Shown here: one piece after another, positions 1 through 8,628 of the stretch
Numbering within the stretch: the first letter of the stretch is position 1
Layout of the letters: each line of letters opens with the position of its first letter
Assembly (NCBI RefSeq): GCF_018687675.1
Contig: NZ_CP061302.1
Location: forward strand, 310,001 to 374,000
Length of the DNA stretch: 64,000 bases
DNA from: Polynucleobacter sp. MG-Unter2-18
GTDB taxonomy: Bacteria > Pseudomonadota > Gammaproteobacteria > Burkholderiales > Burkholderiaceae
Direction of reading: 5' to 3'
Notes under the pieces: model-generated
Databases searched by the model: none
Told to the model about the DNA's origin: nothing
What the model saw: only the letters and a program-made list of their open reading frames with translations
Position numbers and translations under genes: made by a program

Positions 1-354
1 GACATGCAAGGTGGCGAAATTTACGTTAAGAAGATTCCCTCTATGAACATCACCGACATTGCCAAGGCAGTTGCTCCGACCGCACGGCAGGAATTCATCG
101 GTATTCGTCCTGGCGAGAAGTTGCACGAGCAGATGATTGGGGTTGAGGACGCCTTGCATACATATGAGTATTCGGAGCACTTTAAGATCTTACCTGCCAT
201 TCATGGGTGGAGCAGTGACCCTTACCGAATCAAGGATGGTATTAAGGTCAAGGGCGACTTCATGTATGCCAGTGACAACAACCAGGACTGGATGACGATT
301 CCTCAGCTCGAAGCCTGGATTGCCGCTAATGTCAGTAAAATAGGGTTACCTTGA
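1..354 (+). CDS. pseB: UDP-GlcNAc 4,6-dehydratase (inverting), C-terminal part
   Basis: This is the last 117 codons of a reading frame that enters from the left edge. The visible part carries GGEIYVKKIPSMNITDIAKA and IGIRPGEKLHEQMI, typical of the C-terminal half of PseB-type short-chain dehydrogenases. PseB dehydrates and C5-epimerises UDP-GlcNAc, the first step to pseudaminic acid. The catalytic SDR motifs lie outside the window. Its TGA shares the A of the next gene's ATG, so translation is coupled to pseC. The identification rests on the C-terminal motifs and on the order of the following pse genes. Confidence 0.9.
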   Translation, partial: DMQGGEIYVKKIPSMNITDIAKAVAPTARQEFIGIRPGEKLHEQMIGVEDALHTYEYSEHFKILPAIHGWSSDPYRIKDGIKVKGDFMYASDNNQDWMTIPQLEAWIAANVSKIGLP

Positions 355-1511
355 TGGAGCACATTCCTTACGGGCGACAGTCTATCAGTGCTGCTGACAT
401 AAATGCGGTATGTGATGTACTCAAGTCTGACTTTCTGACTCAGGGTCCAGTCGTTCCTCGTTTCGAGCAGGCGGTGGCTGATTATTGTGGTGTTGCTCAT
501 GGCGTAGCCGTCAACAGTTCAACCAGCGCCCTCCATCTGGCATGCCTCGCACTGGAGGTTGGCCCCGGTGACATTGTATGGACAACGCCAATTACGTTTG
601 TGGCCAGCTCGAATTGTGCTCTGTACTGTGGGGCTGAAGTCGACTTTGTCGATATTGATCCGCAAACCTATAACCTTAGCGTTGAGCGATTGACTGAAAA
701 GCTTGTTGCTGCCGAGCAGCAAGGAAAGTTGCCAAAAGTGGTAATCCCCGTTCACTTATGCGGGCAGCCCTGCGATATGGCTGCAATCCATGCGCTGAGT
801 CAGCAGTATGGTTTTCATATTATTGAAGATGCATCCCACGCGATCGGCTCTCGATATCAGGGTAAGCCCGTGGGTAGCTGCCAATTCAGTGATATCACTG
901 TATTCAGCTTTCATCCGGTGAAAATCATTACAACTGGCGAGGGTGGTATGTCAGTCACTAACAGTGCAGTTTATGCGGAGAAAATGCGCCGCTTGCGTAG
1001 TCACGGCATCACTCGAGAGGTCGGAGAAATGACCGAGCCGCCTCATGGCCCGTGGTACTACCAGCAGATCGAACTTGGTTTTAATTACCGTATGACCGAA
1101 ATACAGGCGGCGCTTGGCTTAAGTCAAATGCATCTACTGGATACGTTCGTGAGCGAGAGGCAAATAATTGCCAGCCGCTACGACGAGGCATTAGCTACTT
1201 TTCCTATAATCAAGCGGCCTTGGCAACATGCAGACAGCTTTTCTGCTCGTCATTTGTATGTTGTACGAGTACCTGCTGCCCAGCATAATTTAGTGTTTGC
1301 GCGAATGCGCGAGCGGCATATTGGCGTGAATCTGCACTACATTCCGGTATATCTGCAGCCTTATTACAAGGACCTCGGTTTTTCCTCTGGATACTGTCCT
1401 ATCGCTGAGTCTTACTATGCTGAGGCGATATCGCTACCAATTTTCCCGACCCTTTTAGAATCGCAGCAAGTGACCGTTCTCAGCGCCCTGATGGAGGGGG
1501 TGGCAGCGTGA
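354..1511 (+). CDS. pseC: UDP-4-amino-4,6-dideoxy-N-acetyl-beta-L-altrosamine transaminase
   Basis: A 385-residue PLP aminotransferase of the DegT/DnrJ/EryC1 fold. FSFHPVKIITTGEGG gives the PLP-lysine, Lys190, and IEDASHAIGS gives the cofactor Asp. It transfers an amino group to C4 of the PseB product, the second step of CMP-pseudaminic acid synthesis. I chose ATG 354, which overlaps the pseB TGA, over TTG 351. The length is normal for the family. It ends in a GTGA overlap with pseF, so pseB-C-F are translationally linked. Confidence 0.93.
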   Translation: MEHIPYGRQSISAADINAVCDVLKSDFLTQGPVVPRFEQAVADYCGVAHGVAVNSSTSALHLACLALEVGPGDIVWTTPITFVASSNCALYCGAEVDFVDIDPQTYNLSVERLTEKLVAAEQQGKLPKVVIPVHLCGQPCDMAAIHALSQQYGFHIIEDASHAIGSRYQGKPVGSCQFSDITVFSFHPVKIITTGEGGMSVTNSAVYAEKMRRLRSHGITREVGEMTEPPHGPWYYQQIELGFNYRMTEIQAALGLSQMHLLDTFVSERQIIASRYDEALATFPIIKRPWQHADSFSARHLYVVRVPAAQHNLVFARMRERHIGVNLHYIPVYLQPYYKDLGFSSGYCPIAESYYAEAISLPIFPTLLESQQVTVLSALMEGVAA

Positions 1512-2203
1512 GACTTGCCGTTATCCCGGCGCGTGGCGGTAGCAAGCGTATACCCAAAAAGAACATCAAAACCTTCATGGGTAAGCCAATCATCGCTTGG
1601 TCGATTGAGGCCGCACTACAGAGCCGGTGTTTTGATCATGTCATTGTCTCAACTGATGATTCCATGATTGCAGAAGTCGCGCAGCGCTTTGGAGCATCTG
1701 TTCCCTTCATTCGACCTGACGAACTTTCTGATGATCACACGGCGACGATTCCTGTTGTTCGCCATGCGATAGAGTGGTTCATAGCAGAAGGAGTAGAGCC
1801 TGCCGAAGTGTGCTGCATCTACGCCACCGCTCCTTTTGTTCGGGCTGCCGATCTGCGTGAGGGTCTCGATTTGCTGATGGCTACGCCCGATTGCAATTAT
1901 GTATTTTCTGTTACCAGCTACCCGTTCCCCATACAGAGAGCCATACGCATTACTAACAAAGAGAGGGTTGAAATGTTCAATGCTGAGTATTCTGATACTC
2001 GCTCTCAGGATCTGGAGGAGGCATGGCATGACGCTGGCCAATTTTATTGGGGACGGGCACGGGCGTGGCTAGCCGGAGAACCTGTATTTTCCTCTAAGTC
2101 TGTTCCGTTGCGACTGCCCCGTAAACGCGTGCAGGATATTGACACGCCCGAAGATTGGGCGAGTGCAGAGTGGCTGTTTAAGTCAATGCATGAACTTCCC
2201 TGA
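1508..2203 (+). CDS. pseF: pseudaminic acid cytidylyltransferase
   Basis: A 231-residue CMP-sugar synthetase that activates pseudaminic acid with CTP. The N-terminus has the nucleotide-binding signature PARGGSKRIPKKNI (residues 7-20). FVRAADLREGLDLL and the closing RKRVQDIDTPEDWASAE are typical of the PseF/NeuA superfamily. The start is GTG, overlapping the pseC TGA by four bases. Its position between pseC and pseG decides for PseF over NeuA (sialic acid). Confidence 0.93.
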   Translation: MRLAVIPARGGSKRIPKKNIKTFMGKPIIAWSIEAALQSRCFDHVIVSTDDSMIAEVAQRFGASVPFIRPDELSDDHTATIPVVRHAIEWFIAEGVEPAEVCCIYATAPFVRAADLREGLDLLMATPDCNYVFSVTSYPFPIQRAIRITNKERVEMFNAEYSDTRSQDLEEAWHDAGQFYWGRARAWLAGEPVFSSKSVPLRLPRKRVQDIDTPEDWASAEWLFKSMHELP

Positions 2204-2208
2204 ATGCC

Positions 2209-3741
2209 GTGTCATTGAGGATTGCTTTTCGCGTTGACGCATCACACCAAATTGGCACTGGCCATGTCATGCGCTGCCTGACACTTGCCGGTGTTTTGAG
2301 TGCAGAAGGTGTACAGTGCCTCTTTATTTGCCGTGAGCATACTGGTCATCTAATCGACTTAATCTGTCGAGAGGGGTATGAGGTTTTACGACTTCCGCAA
2401 TCAAGTTTGCCACTGCAAACAGCGGAGGAGCAGTGGCTTGGCACGGATTGGCGAAGTGATGCAGAGCAGACATTGGAGGCACTCAGAGACGCCCCCCCCG
2501 ATTGGTTGGTAGTGGATCACTATGCGCTTGAAGCGCGTTGGGAGAGTATCCTGCGTGAAAACTGCGGGCGCTTAATGGTGATTGATGATCTGGCTGACAG
2601 GCCGCATGATTGTGACCTACTTCTTGATCAAAATCTTGTCGCCGACCTTTACAAACGTTATGAAAGCCTTCTGCCTAAGCAAAGCGCAAGTTTGCTCGGC
2701 CCTTGTTACGCGTTGCTACAGCCTGTTTACGCAGCCTTGCATGAGGAAGCTCGACCACGCTCAGGTCAGCCGCAACGTTTATTTATATTCTTTGGCGGTG
2801 TTGATAAGGACAATCTCACTCAGACTGCTCTCTCGGCGCTTCTTAAGCTTGACCTCTCCAATCTCCATGTGGATGTTGTAGTCGCCGACAGCAATCCACA
2901 TCGTGAAGCCCTCGAAATGCTGGTAAGTGATGTGCCGAATATTCGCTTGCACGGATCTCAACCGACTTTAGCGCCAATGCTACTTGCTGCCGATTTGGCA
3001 ATTGGTGCAGGGGGATCGACGAACTGGGAGCGATTGTGTCTGGGCTTGCCTACCTTAGTCATTACTTTGGCAAACAACCAGCGCCTGATAGTAGATGAGC
3101 TGAATAAACGGGGCCTTGTACGTTGGATCGGAGATAAGGACAGTATCCAGGTGGATGCACTGGTTGCGCAAATTTCTATATTCTTGCAGCAGCCTCTGGA
3201 CGCATGGTCGGCAAGCTGCCTCAAGGTCGTGGATGGGTTGGGTGTCGGCAGGGTTTGTGCTGCGTTACTAGCCAATAAAAATACAGTGCTGATTGCCAGG
3301 AGCGCCTGTCAGGATGATGAGGTGCAACTGCTAGAGTGGGCGAACGATCCGCTGACACGTCGCAACTCGTTTTCCAGTGGGCAAATTTTGCCAGAGAGTC
3401 ATCATCTCTGGTTTACCCAACGCCTGGCTAAGGCCGACTGCCAGCTTTATCTGATCGAAACTGTGGGTGGCTTAGCTGCGGGGCAGGTGCGTTTTGAACG
3501 CGCACATAGCGCCTGGGAGGTACACTTCACATTAAACCCCGTATTACGTGGTAGGGGTCTGGGAAGCTCGTTGCTCAAGACCGCGTTGGATGCTTTTGTT
3601 AAGGTAAAGCCGGGAGTTGTTGTCTTTGGCGCGGTCAAGTCAGAGAACCGTGCATCGTGCCGTATTTTTGAAGCATTGAACTTTAGTCTTGTGTCTGTCG
3701 TAGACGCAGATGTTGCAATTTATAAATCAAACCAATTCTGA
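2209..3741 (+). CDS. PseG-PseH fusion: UDP-sugar hydrolase plus N-acetyltransferase
   Basis: A 510-residue protein that joins two steps usually encoded separately. Residues 1 to about 355 are PseG-like: GTGHVMRCLTLAG with the presumed catalytic His19, DWLVVDHYALE, and the GT-B sugar-binding part around GAGGSTNWERLCLGLP. This half removes UDP from UDP-2,4-diacetamido-trideoxy-altropyranose. Residues from about 358 to 505 are a GNAT acetyltransferase resembling PseH, with the acetyl-CoA loop RGRGLGSSLL at 447-456. PseH acts one step before PseG, so the fusion would join consecutive reactions. The start is GTG 2209; an ATG at 2204 is in a frame that stops at once. A run of eight C lies in codons 95-97. 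Confidence 0.9.
   Translation: MSLRIAFRVDASHQIGTGHVMRCLTLAGVLSAEGVQCLFICREHTGHLIDLICREGYEVLRLPQSSLPLQTAEEQWLGTDWRSDAEQTLEALRDAPPDWLVVDHYALEARWESILRENCGRLMVIDDLADRPHDCDLLLDQNLVADLYKRYESLLPKQSASLLGPCYALLQPVYAALHEEARPRSGQPQRLFIFFGGVDKDNLTQTALSALLKLDLSNLHVDVVVADSNPHREALEMLVSDVPNIRLHGSQPTLAPMLLAADLAIGAGGSTNWERLCLGLPTLVITLANNQRLIVDELNKRGLVRWIGDKDSIQVDALVAQISIFLQQPLDAWSASCLKVVDGLGVGRVCAALLANKNTVLIARSACQDDEVQLLEWANDPLTRRNSFSSGQILPESHHLWFTQRLAKADCQLYLIETVGGLAAGQVRFERAHSAWEVHFTLNPVLRGRGLGSSLLKTALDAFVKVKPGVVVFGAVKSENRASCRIFEALNFSLVSVVDADVAIYKSNQF
2492..2499 (+). repeat. C8 homopolymer inside the PseG domain
   Basis: Eight consecutive C bases encode part of Ala-Pro-Pro just before the conserved DWLVVDHY stretch of PseG. 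As read, the frame is open. Gain or loss of one base would end the pseG-pseH product early, so the tract could act as a slippage site, but a single sequence cannot show variation. Confidence 0.6.
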
Positions 3742-3748
3742 GGTAGCT

Positions 3749-4792
3749 ATGAAAATCGCCAACCGACTCATTGGACGGGATCATCCTCCGTTCGTCATCG
3801 CCGAAATGTCAGGCAACCATAATCAGTCGCTTGAAAGGGCGTTGGAGATTGTCGATGCTGCCGCTGAGGCGGGGGCACATGCATTGAAACTGCAGACCTA
3901 TACCGCAGATACCATTACCCTCGATGTAGGCGAGGGCGAGTTCTATATTCAGGACAAAACCAGTTTGTGGGCAGGGAACAGTCTGCATCAGCTATATCAA
4001 CAAGCCTATACGCCGTGGGAATGGCATGCGCCGATCTTTGAGCGTTCTCAGGAGCGCGGAATGATTTGCTTCAGCTCCCCCTTTGATGAGAGTGCGGTTG
4101 ATTTTTTGGAGACGCTGAATGTCCCTGCATACAAGATTGCATCATTCGAGTTAGTTCACTTACCCTTGATTCGTAAGGCAGCAGCCACAGGTAAGCCACT
4201 CATTATGTCCACAGGCATGGCTACTATTGCAGAAATTGATGATGCAGTACGCACTGCCCGCACTGCAGGGTGTACCGATTTGACCTTGCTTAAATGCACC
4301 AGCACCTATCCAGCCACACCTGAAAACAGCAATTTGCGAATGATTCCTAACATGCGCGAGATTTTCGGATGCGAGATTGGACTATCGGATCACACGATGG
4401 GGTTGGGCGTTGCGGTTGCAGCGGTTGCGCTAGGCGCCTCGGTAATCGAAAAGCACTTCACGCTGAGCCGTGCGGATGGAGGTGTCGACAGCGCTTTTTC
4501 CATGGAGCCTGTGGAGCTAGAATTACTCATCGAGGAAACGGAAAGAGCATGGCTTGCGATGGGGCAGGTCGCATATGGTCCACGAGATGCCGAATTAAAG
4601 TCGCTTGCATTCCGGCGCTCTTTATATATTGCGAAGGATATTAAGGCAGGCGATAAACTGACGGCAGAGAATCTTCGCTGTGTGCGCCCTGGACATGGTT
4701 TGCCTCCAAAGTTTTATGATTTCTTTATTGGCCGAAGGGTGAATCAGGATGCCAAGAAGGGTGCACCGCTGACTTGGCAAATGGTTGGCTGA
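3749..4792 (+). CDS. pseI: pseudaminic acid synthase
   Basis: A 347-residue NeuB-family synthase that condenses the PseG product with phosphoenolpyruvate to give pseudaminic acid. The TIM-barrel part covers about residues 1-270: FVIAEMSGNHNQSLERAL, LKLQTYTADT, MICFSSPFDESAVDFLE, IGLSDHTMG and VIEKHFTLSR. A C-terminal SAF/antifreeze-like domain follows (RRSLYIAKDIKAGDKLT). I chose ATG 3749 over an upstream in-frame ATG at 3710 because GAGGTAG sits just ahead of it and the homology begins there. It completes the pathway. Confidence 0.95.
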   Translation: MKIANRLIGRDHPPFVIAEMSGNHNQSLERALEIVDAAAEAGAHALKLQTYTADTITLDVGEGEFYIQDKTSLWAGNSLHQLYQQAYTPWEWHAPIFERSQERGMICFSSPFDESAVDFLETLNVPAYKIASFELVHLPLIRKAAATGKPLIMSTGMATIAEIDDAVRTARTAGCTDLTLLKCTSTYPATPENSNLRMIPNMREIFGCEIGLSDHTMGLGVAVAAVALGASVIEKHFTLSRADGGVDSAFSMEPVELELLIEETERAWLAMGQVAYGPRDAELKSLAFRRSLYIAKDIKAGDKLTAENLRCVRPGHGLPPKFYDFFIGRRVNQDAKKGAPLTWQMVG

Positions 4793-4836
4793 GTGCGTCG
4801 CATAACACTAAGTATCTGATCTGATAGGCTTAAGTT

Positions 4837-6432
4837 GTGATCGAGAAATTAATCAGACGGTTTTCCCGATACCCAAATGTACCCGGCGTCAGTCCACGGT
4901 CTCTTGACCTTTTGGCGTGCGTTCGCCGAAGCTGTAAACCTGCATCCATTCTGGCACTGCAGTCAGTATGTGACCGCTTTTATTTCCTGCTATTTGGCGC
5001 GATACGTGTTCGTCTTGGTGAGCGAGTGTCACTGCGCGCTGATTTGGTGATAACGCAATCAGTTAACGGCGCAATCGGTACAGACCTACTGGCTGAGCTT
5101 AAAAGATCTGCCCCAGTCGCTTGGCTGCGTTCTGCCCAATGGATTCGAGCTTATGGTCGATGGATAGATCGCATCGCTTATCGGTCGGCAAGCTGGAGCC
5201 ATCCTGTGGCTGATATAAAGGCATGGTTTTTGTCAAAGCGTCTTTGGCAGGCATTACAACTACAGAGCGGTGAGTTTTCACTGCAACTAAATGACGTTGA
5301 AATTGCCGACCTTCTGATTGATTCATATCTTCGTTTCAAGCCGTCGCCGACCTTTGTAGTCCGCGACCCGTTTGTGCGGCGTCTAATCTGGCAGGCATTA
5401 CGCGATGAGCGTCAGGCGCGTACTTATTTCGAGCGTGAGCGTCCGGCATGGTATTTGTCTTCACACACGACTTATCTGGAGCACGGCATTCCAGTTCGGG
5501 TTGCATTGGCACAAGGTGTAGAGGTATGGTCATTTGGTAATCTCAACGGACTTGGAAAGAAACTTAGCCGCGAGGATTGCTTCCATACACCAAACTTTTC
5601 AGCATATAGAAGTGACTTTAATACCTTAGATAGACAGGATGAGCGTCTTGCGCAAGCGCAGGTAAAGCTAGAGCGGCGTTTGTCAGGGAGTATTGATTCT
5701 GCGACAAGCTATATGCGCCAATCGGCGTACGCAAACACAAACATGGAGGTCAGCCTCCCCCCGAATCTGAAAGGCGCAGTTGTCGTCTTTCTTCACGATT
5801 TCTATGACAGCCCGCATGTTTACCCAGACCTTGTATTTCATGATTTTTGGGAGTGGATTTGCCTCACAGTCACAACGCTGCATGCGTCTGGAATTACATT
5901 TTTTCTTAAACCACATCCGAATCAGATTGCCCTAAGTGACGAAGCTTTAACTCGCTTGCAAGCGCAACACCCCTCCGTGAACTTGCTGCCCGCAGGGATC
6001 AGTAACGTTCAGCTGGCAAAAGCGGGGATTGCGTGTGGGGTGACTGTATATGGAACAGTCGCTCATGAAATGGCCTACTTGGGTATTCCGACAATCGGTT
6101 GCGCACGTCACCCGCATCACTCATTTGATTTTTGTAGGACGGCGAAATCTCGCGCCGAATATGTGGCTATGTTGCGTAGCCCCGAGATTTTGCCATTGCC
6201 TGTTGAAGCAATGCAGAGGCAGGCACTCATATTTTATTACATGCATAATATCCATGGATCCGAGTCAGAGCGGGCTTTGGCTGACTCGTTCATCACCCTT
6301 TGGAGGGAATGCAATTTCGGAAATGACTCAGAAGAGTTGATAAAAGCACGCGTGCAAGCGTTTACTGCGCTACCCGGCTTTGATGACTTCATTTCTTGCT
6401 TAGCCAGTAAGGCAGAGGTAAGGAGCTACTAA
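4837..6432 (+). CDS. GT-B-like surface polysaccharide protein, candidate pseudaminyltransferase
   Basis: A 531-residue protein I cannot name. It has no signal peptide or clear membrane helix. The C-terminal third looks like capsule/LPS GT-B proteins of the KpsC/KpsS type: FFLKPHPNQ followed by GVTVYGTVAHEMAYLGIPTI, which recalls the serine/glycine and Glu-containing nucleotide-sugar site of Kdo-type transferases. The start is GTG 4837. It lies directly after pseI, where the transferase using CMP-pseudaminic acid would be expected, so that is my inferred role. A polysaccharide export or other modification role remains possible. Confidence 0.6.
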   Translation: MIEKLIRRFSRYPNVPGVSPRSLDLLACVRRSCKPASILALQSVCDRFYFLLFGAIRVRLGERVSLRADLVITQSVNGAIGTDLLAELKRSAPVAWLRSAQWIRAYGRWIDRIAYRSASWSHPVADIKAWFLSKRLWQALQLQSGEFSLQLNDVEIADLLIDSYLRFKPSPTFVVRDPFVRRLIWQALRDERQARTYFERERPAWYLSSHTTYLEHGIPVRVALAQGVEVWSFGNLNGLGKKLSREDCFHTPNFSAYRSDFNTLDRQDERLAQAQVKLERRLSGSIDSATSYMRQSAYANTNMEVSLPPNLKGAVVVFLHDFYDSPHVYPDLVFHDFWEWICLTVTTLHASGITFFLKPHPNQIALSDEALTRLQAQHPSVNLLPAGISNVQLAKAGIACGVTVYGTVAHEMAYLGIPTIGCARHPHHSFDFCRTAKSRAEYVAMLRSPEILPLPVEAMQRQALIFYYMHNIHGSESERALADSFITLWRECNFGNDSEELIKARVQAFTALPGFDDFISCLASKAEVRSY

Positions 6433-6469
6433 TGTATGCCCGGTCTACTAAGCGGAAATCTACAAGCAT

Positions 6470-7489
6470 ATGAGAAAGTTTATTTTTCTGGTCGCACATG
6501 GCTCTTTGTTCGCTCTTGGAGTTATGAGGTTCCTCATTTGTGGCGTTAATGGTAAACGTGCTCATCAGTCATTGATTTATCTCTTTTGTGCCTCTGGCGG
6601 CCATTTCAATGCTTGGTGCAGTCGCATCATCAGCATTTGGCATAAGCCGCTCGAACAACCTACGAAGAGTGGAATTATTGGCGATATGGGCGGCATTGGA
6701 GTCGAAGCGGCTTTGCAGCAATTGCAGGAAAAAGGCTATATCGTTTTTGAAAATGCCTTAGACCCACATGTTTGCAAGCGACTTATGGATTTTGCCCTGA
6801 CGACACCAGCCGATATTCGTGCAATGGATGGCGAGGAAAAGCGTGCGGTTCCTCGCACCGCCTTTTATAGTCCCGACAAACCTGAAGCGGTTCGCTATGA
6901 CTACAAGAGCGGAGATTTGCTGGGTAATCCGGACGTACAGGACATTATGGCCGACCAGTCAATTCTGGCCTTAGCCGAGGCTTATCTTGATGCTCGCCCC
7001 AAGCTAGACGTTGTGTCAATGTGGTGGCATACACGCTTTCATTCAAAGGGGGATTCTGAGGCTGCACAGTTCTACCACTTTGATATGGACAGAGTGAAGT
7101 GGTTGAAAGTTTTTATTTATCTCACTGATGTTGGACCAGGCGATGGGCCGCATGCTTTCATCACAGGTTCGCATCGGCCGGGTGCAATTCCTCAGTATTT
7201 TCTCGACAGGGGTTATGTGCGCTTGATGGATGATGAGGTGTTTGCTCATTACGGGAAAAACAGTGAAGTCAAGTTTTCGGCGCCGCGGGGTACTGTTATT
7301 ATTGAAGATACGCGTGGTTTTCATAAGGGAAGCCCAGTTTCAGGCAACCCCCGGTTACTGTTGCAAATGCAGTTGAGCAACTCCCTATTTGGGGTAAGTT
7401 ATCCCAAAGTGTTTTTGCCCAGCCAAAAGACGCCAGCATTAGCCTCGCAGTTGAAACGATTTGCGGACGTGTATAAAGTCTATTTGTAA
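6470..7489 (+). CDS. phytanoyl-CoA dioxygenase family protein
   Basis: A 339-residue member of the non-heme Fe(II)/2-oxoglutarate oxygenases. The metal triad is visible: His203 and Asp205 in YHFDMDRVKW, and distal His285 in RGFHKGSPV followed by a 2-oxoglutarate-binding Arg (NPRLLLQMQ). The domain starts near residue 73, where an in-frame ATG at 6686 is a possible alternative start. The first 70 residues are hydrophobic and Cys-rich and look unlike the family. Placed among glycan genes, it may hydroxylate a sugar or its precursor; the substrate is unknown. Confidence 0.75.
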   Translation: MRKFIFLVAHGSLFALGVMRFLICGVNGKRAHQSLIYLFCASGGHFNAWCSRIISIWHKPLEQPTKSGIIGDMGGIGVEAALQQLQEKGYIVFENALDPHVCKRLMDFALTTPADIRAMDGEEKRAVPRTAFYSPDKPEAVRYDYKSGDLLGNPDVQDIMADQSILALAEAYLDARPKLDVVSMWWHTRFHSKGDSEAAQFYHFDMDRVKWLKVFIYLTDVGPGDGPHAFITGSHRPGAIPQYFLDRGYVRLMDDEVFAHYGKNSEVKFSAPRGTVIIEDTRGFHKGSPVSGNPRLLLQMQLSNSLFGVSYPKVFLPSQKTPALASQLKRFADVYKVYL

Positions 7490-7549
7490 CGCCAGATAGG
7501 ATGCGCTTAAGTAAGGCACCTTGGCACACACAGCGGGAAGATTGAAGCA

Positions 7550-8242
7550 ATGAGCAAGTCGAGAAGACTAACCGGGCTTTGTTACGAAGTTCTGAAGATA
7601 GACCTAATACGTAACTATTTTTGCTGGATACGTTTCCAGTTTAAGAAGGGTGATATTAGGATTTTTGAGGCGATCGGCAGTGAGGTCGGCAAGGAAACCA
7701 TTGAGCACAATATGGGTGCCCTCAGTAATCGCGCAGCCTATGGCATGGGCAATCGCATGGCCCTACTGCTTTATCCGCTGGCAGCATTAGTTCGTGATAT
7801 CGAACGGCCCAAGGTATTGATCGTCGGCCCCCGCACTGAGGATGACATTTTCTGGGCCAGGTCACTGGGTATGCTGGATGCACGCGGCCTCGATCTGTTC
7901 TCGTACAGTTCAATGATTGATATCGGCGATATGCACGCGACACGCTACGCAACTGCCGAATTTGATGCAGTCATCCTGGGCTGGGTAGTCAGCTACAGCA
8001 GTGTTCCCGGTGGACTGTTGCAGGAGTGCCAGCGGATTGTTAAGCCTGGTGGCTATCTTGGATTCGGCATCGAGTCGAACCCGGAGCTGCGAGCGACGGG
8101 GGAGGTCAAACCACCGCGCGCAAATTCACTGAATTCGGCAAGTGATATTGCCGCACTGACTACGGCCAATATTGTCTTCATTCACGACCCTCAGCTTGAA
8201 ATTCCGACTGACAACGCGGTGATCCTCAAGTTATCTGATTGA
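7550..8242 (+). CDS. class I SAM-dependent methyltransferase-like protein
   Basis: A 230-residue protein with a degenerate methyltransferase fold. PKVLIVGPRTEDD stands in for the glycine-rich motif I. FDAVILGWVVSYSSVPGGLL and CQRIVKPGGYLGFGIE match the motif IV and post-motif (LKPGG) region of methyltransferase type 11. The first 60 residues are basic and Trp/Phe rich. It lies ahead of a sugar ketoisomerase/aminotransferase pair, so a role in methylating an amino sugar or glycan end is plausible. The substrate cannot be read from the sequence. Confidence 0.65.
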   Translation: MSKSRRLTGLCYEVLKIDLIRNYFCWIRFQFKKGDIRIFEAIGSEVGKETIEHNMGALSNRAAYGMGNRMALLLYPLAALVRDIERPKVLIVGPRTEDDIFWARSLGMLDARGLDLFSYSSMIDIGDMHATRYATAEFDAVILGWVVSYSSVPGGLLQECQRIVKPGGYLGFGIESNPELRATGEVKPPRANSLNSASDIAALTTANIVFIHDPQLEIPTDNAVILKLSD

Positions 8243-8259
8243 GTTGTATGGAGGAGGAT

Positions 8260-8628
8260 ATGAGCTACTTTACAACCATCGATTTACCAACCTTTTTTGA
8301 TTTACGGGGCGGGTTGACGGTACTAGACGACGCACTGCCTTTTGAAATCAAGCGCATTTACTGGATTTATGGTGCAGATGGGCATTTGCGTGGTGGACAT
8401 CGGCATGTCAAGACGCGACAAGCTCTAATTGCAGTTGCTGGTATGGTTTCTATGTACATAAATGATGGACGTTGTAGTGGGATCGTGGAGCTCAACGACC
8501 CCAGCAAATGCCTTCTGGTCGAGCCAAAAGACTGGCACACCATGACTTTCGGCCCAGGTTCGGTTCTGCTCGTCCTTTCTTCCGAGCCTTATGATAGAGC
8601 TGACTACATAGACGAGAAGTATGACTAA
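8260..8628 (+). CDS. sugar 3,4-ketoisomerase, FdtA/QdtA-type cupin
   Basis: A 122-residue single-domain cupin of the FdtA/QdtA/WxcM C-terminal family. These isomerise a dTDP-4-keto-6-deoxyhexose to the 3-keto form. Visible marks are FDLRGGLTVLDDALPFEIKR, IYGADGHLRGGHRHVKTRQ with the two cupin histidines, and LVEPKDWHTM. GAGGAGG sits just before ATG 8260, so I prefer it to the in-frame start at 8239. It overlaps the aminotransferase by eight bases; this pair is the usual route to 3-amino-3,6-dideoxyhexoses. Confidence 0.85.
   Translation: MSYFTTIDLPTFFDLRGGLTVLDDALPFEIKRIYWIYGADGHLRGGHRHVKTRQALIAVAGMVSMYINDGRCSGIVELNDPSKCLLVEPKDWHTMTFGPGSVLLVLSSEPYDRADYIDEKYD

Noticed and set aside
1649..2041. 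A 130-codon minus-strand frame inside pseF
   Set aside because: pseF is unambiguous on the plus strand with conserved motifs through this stretch; the antisense frame has no recognisable domain.
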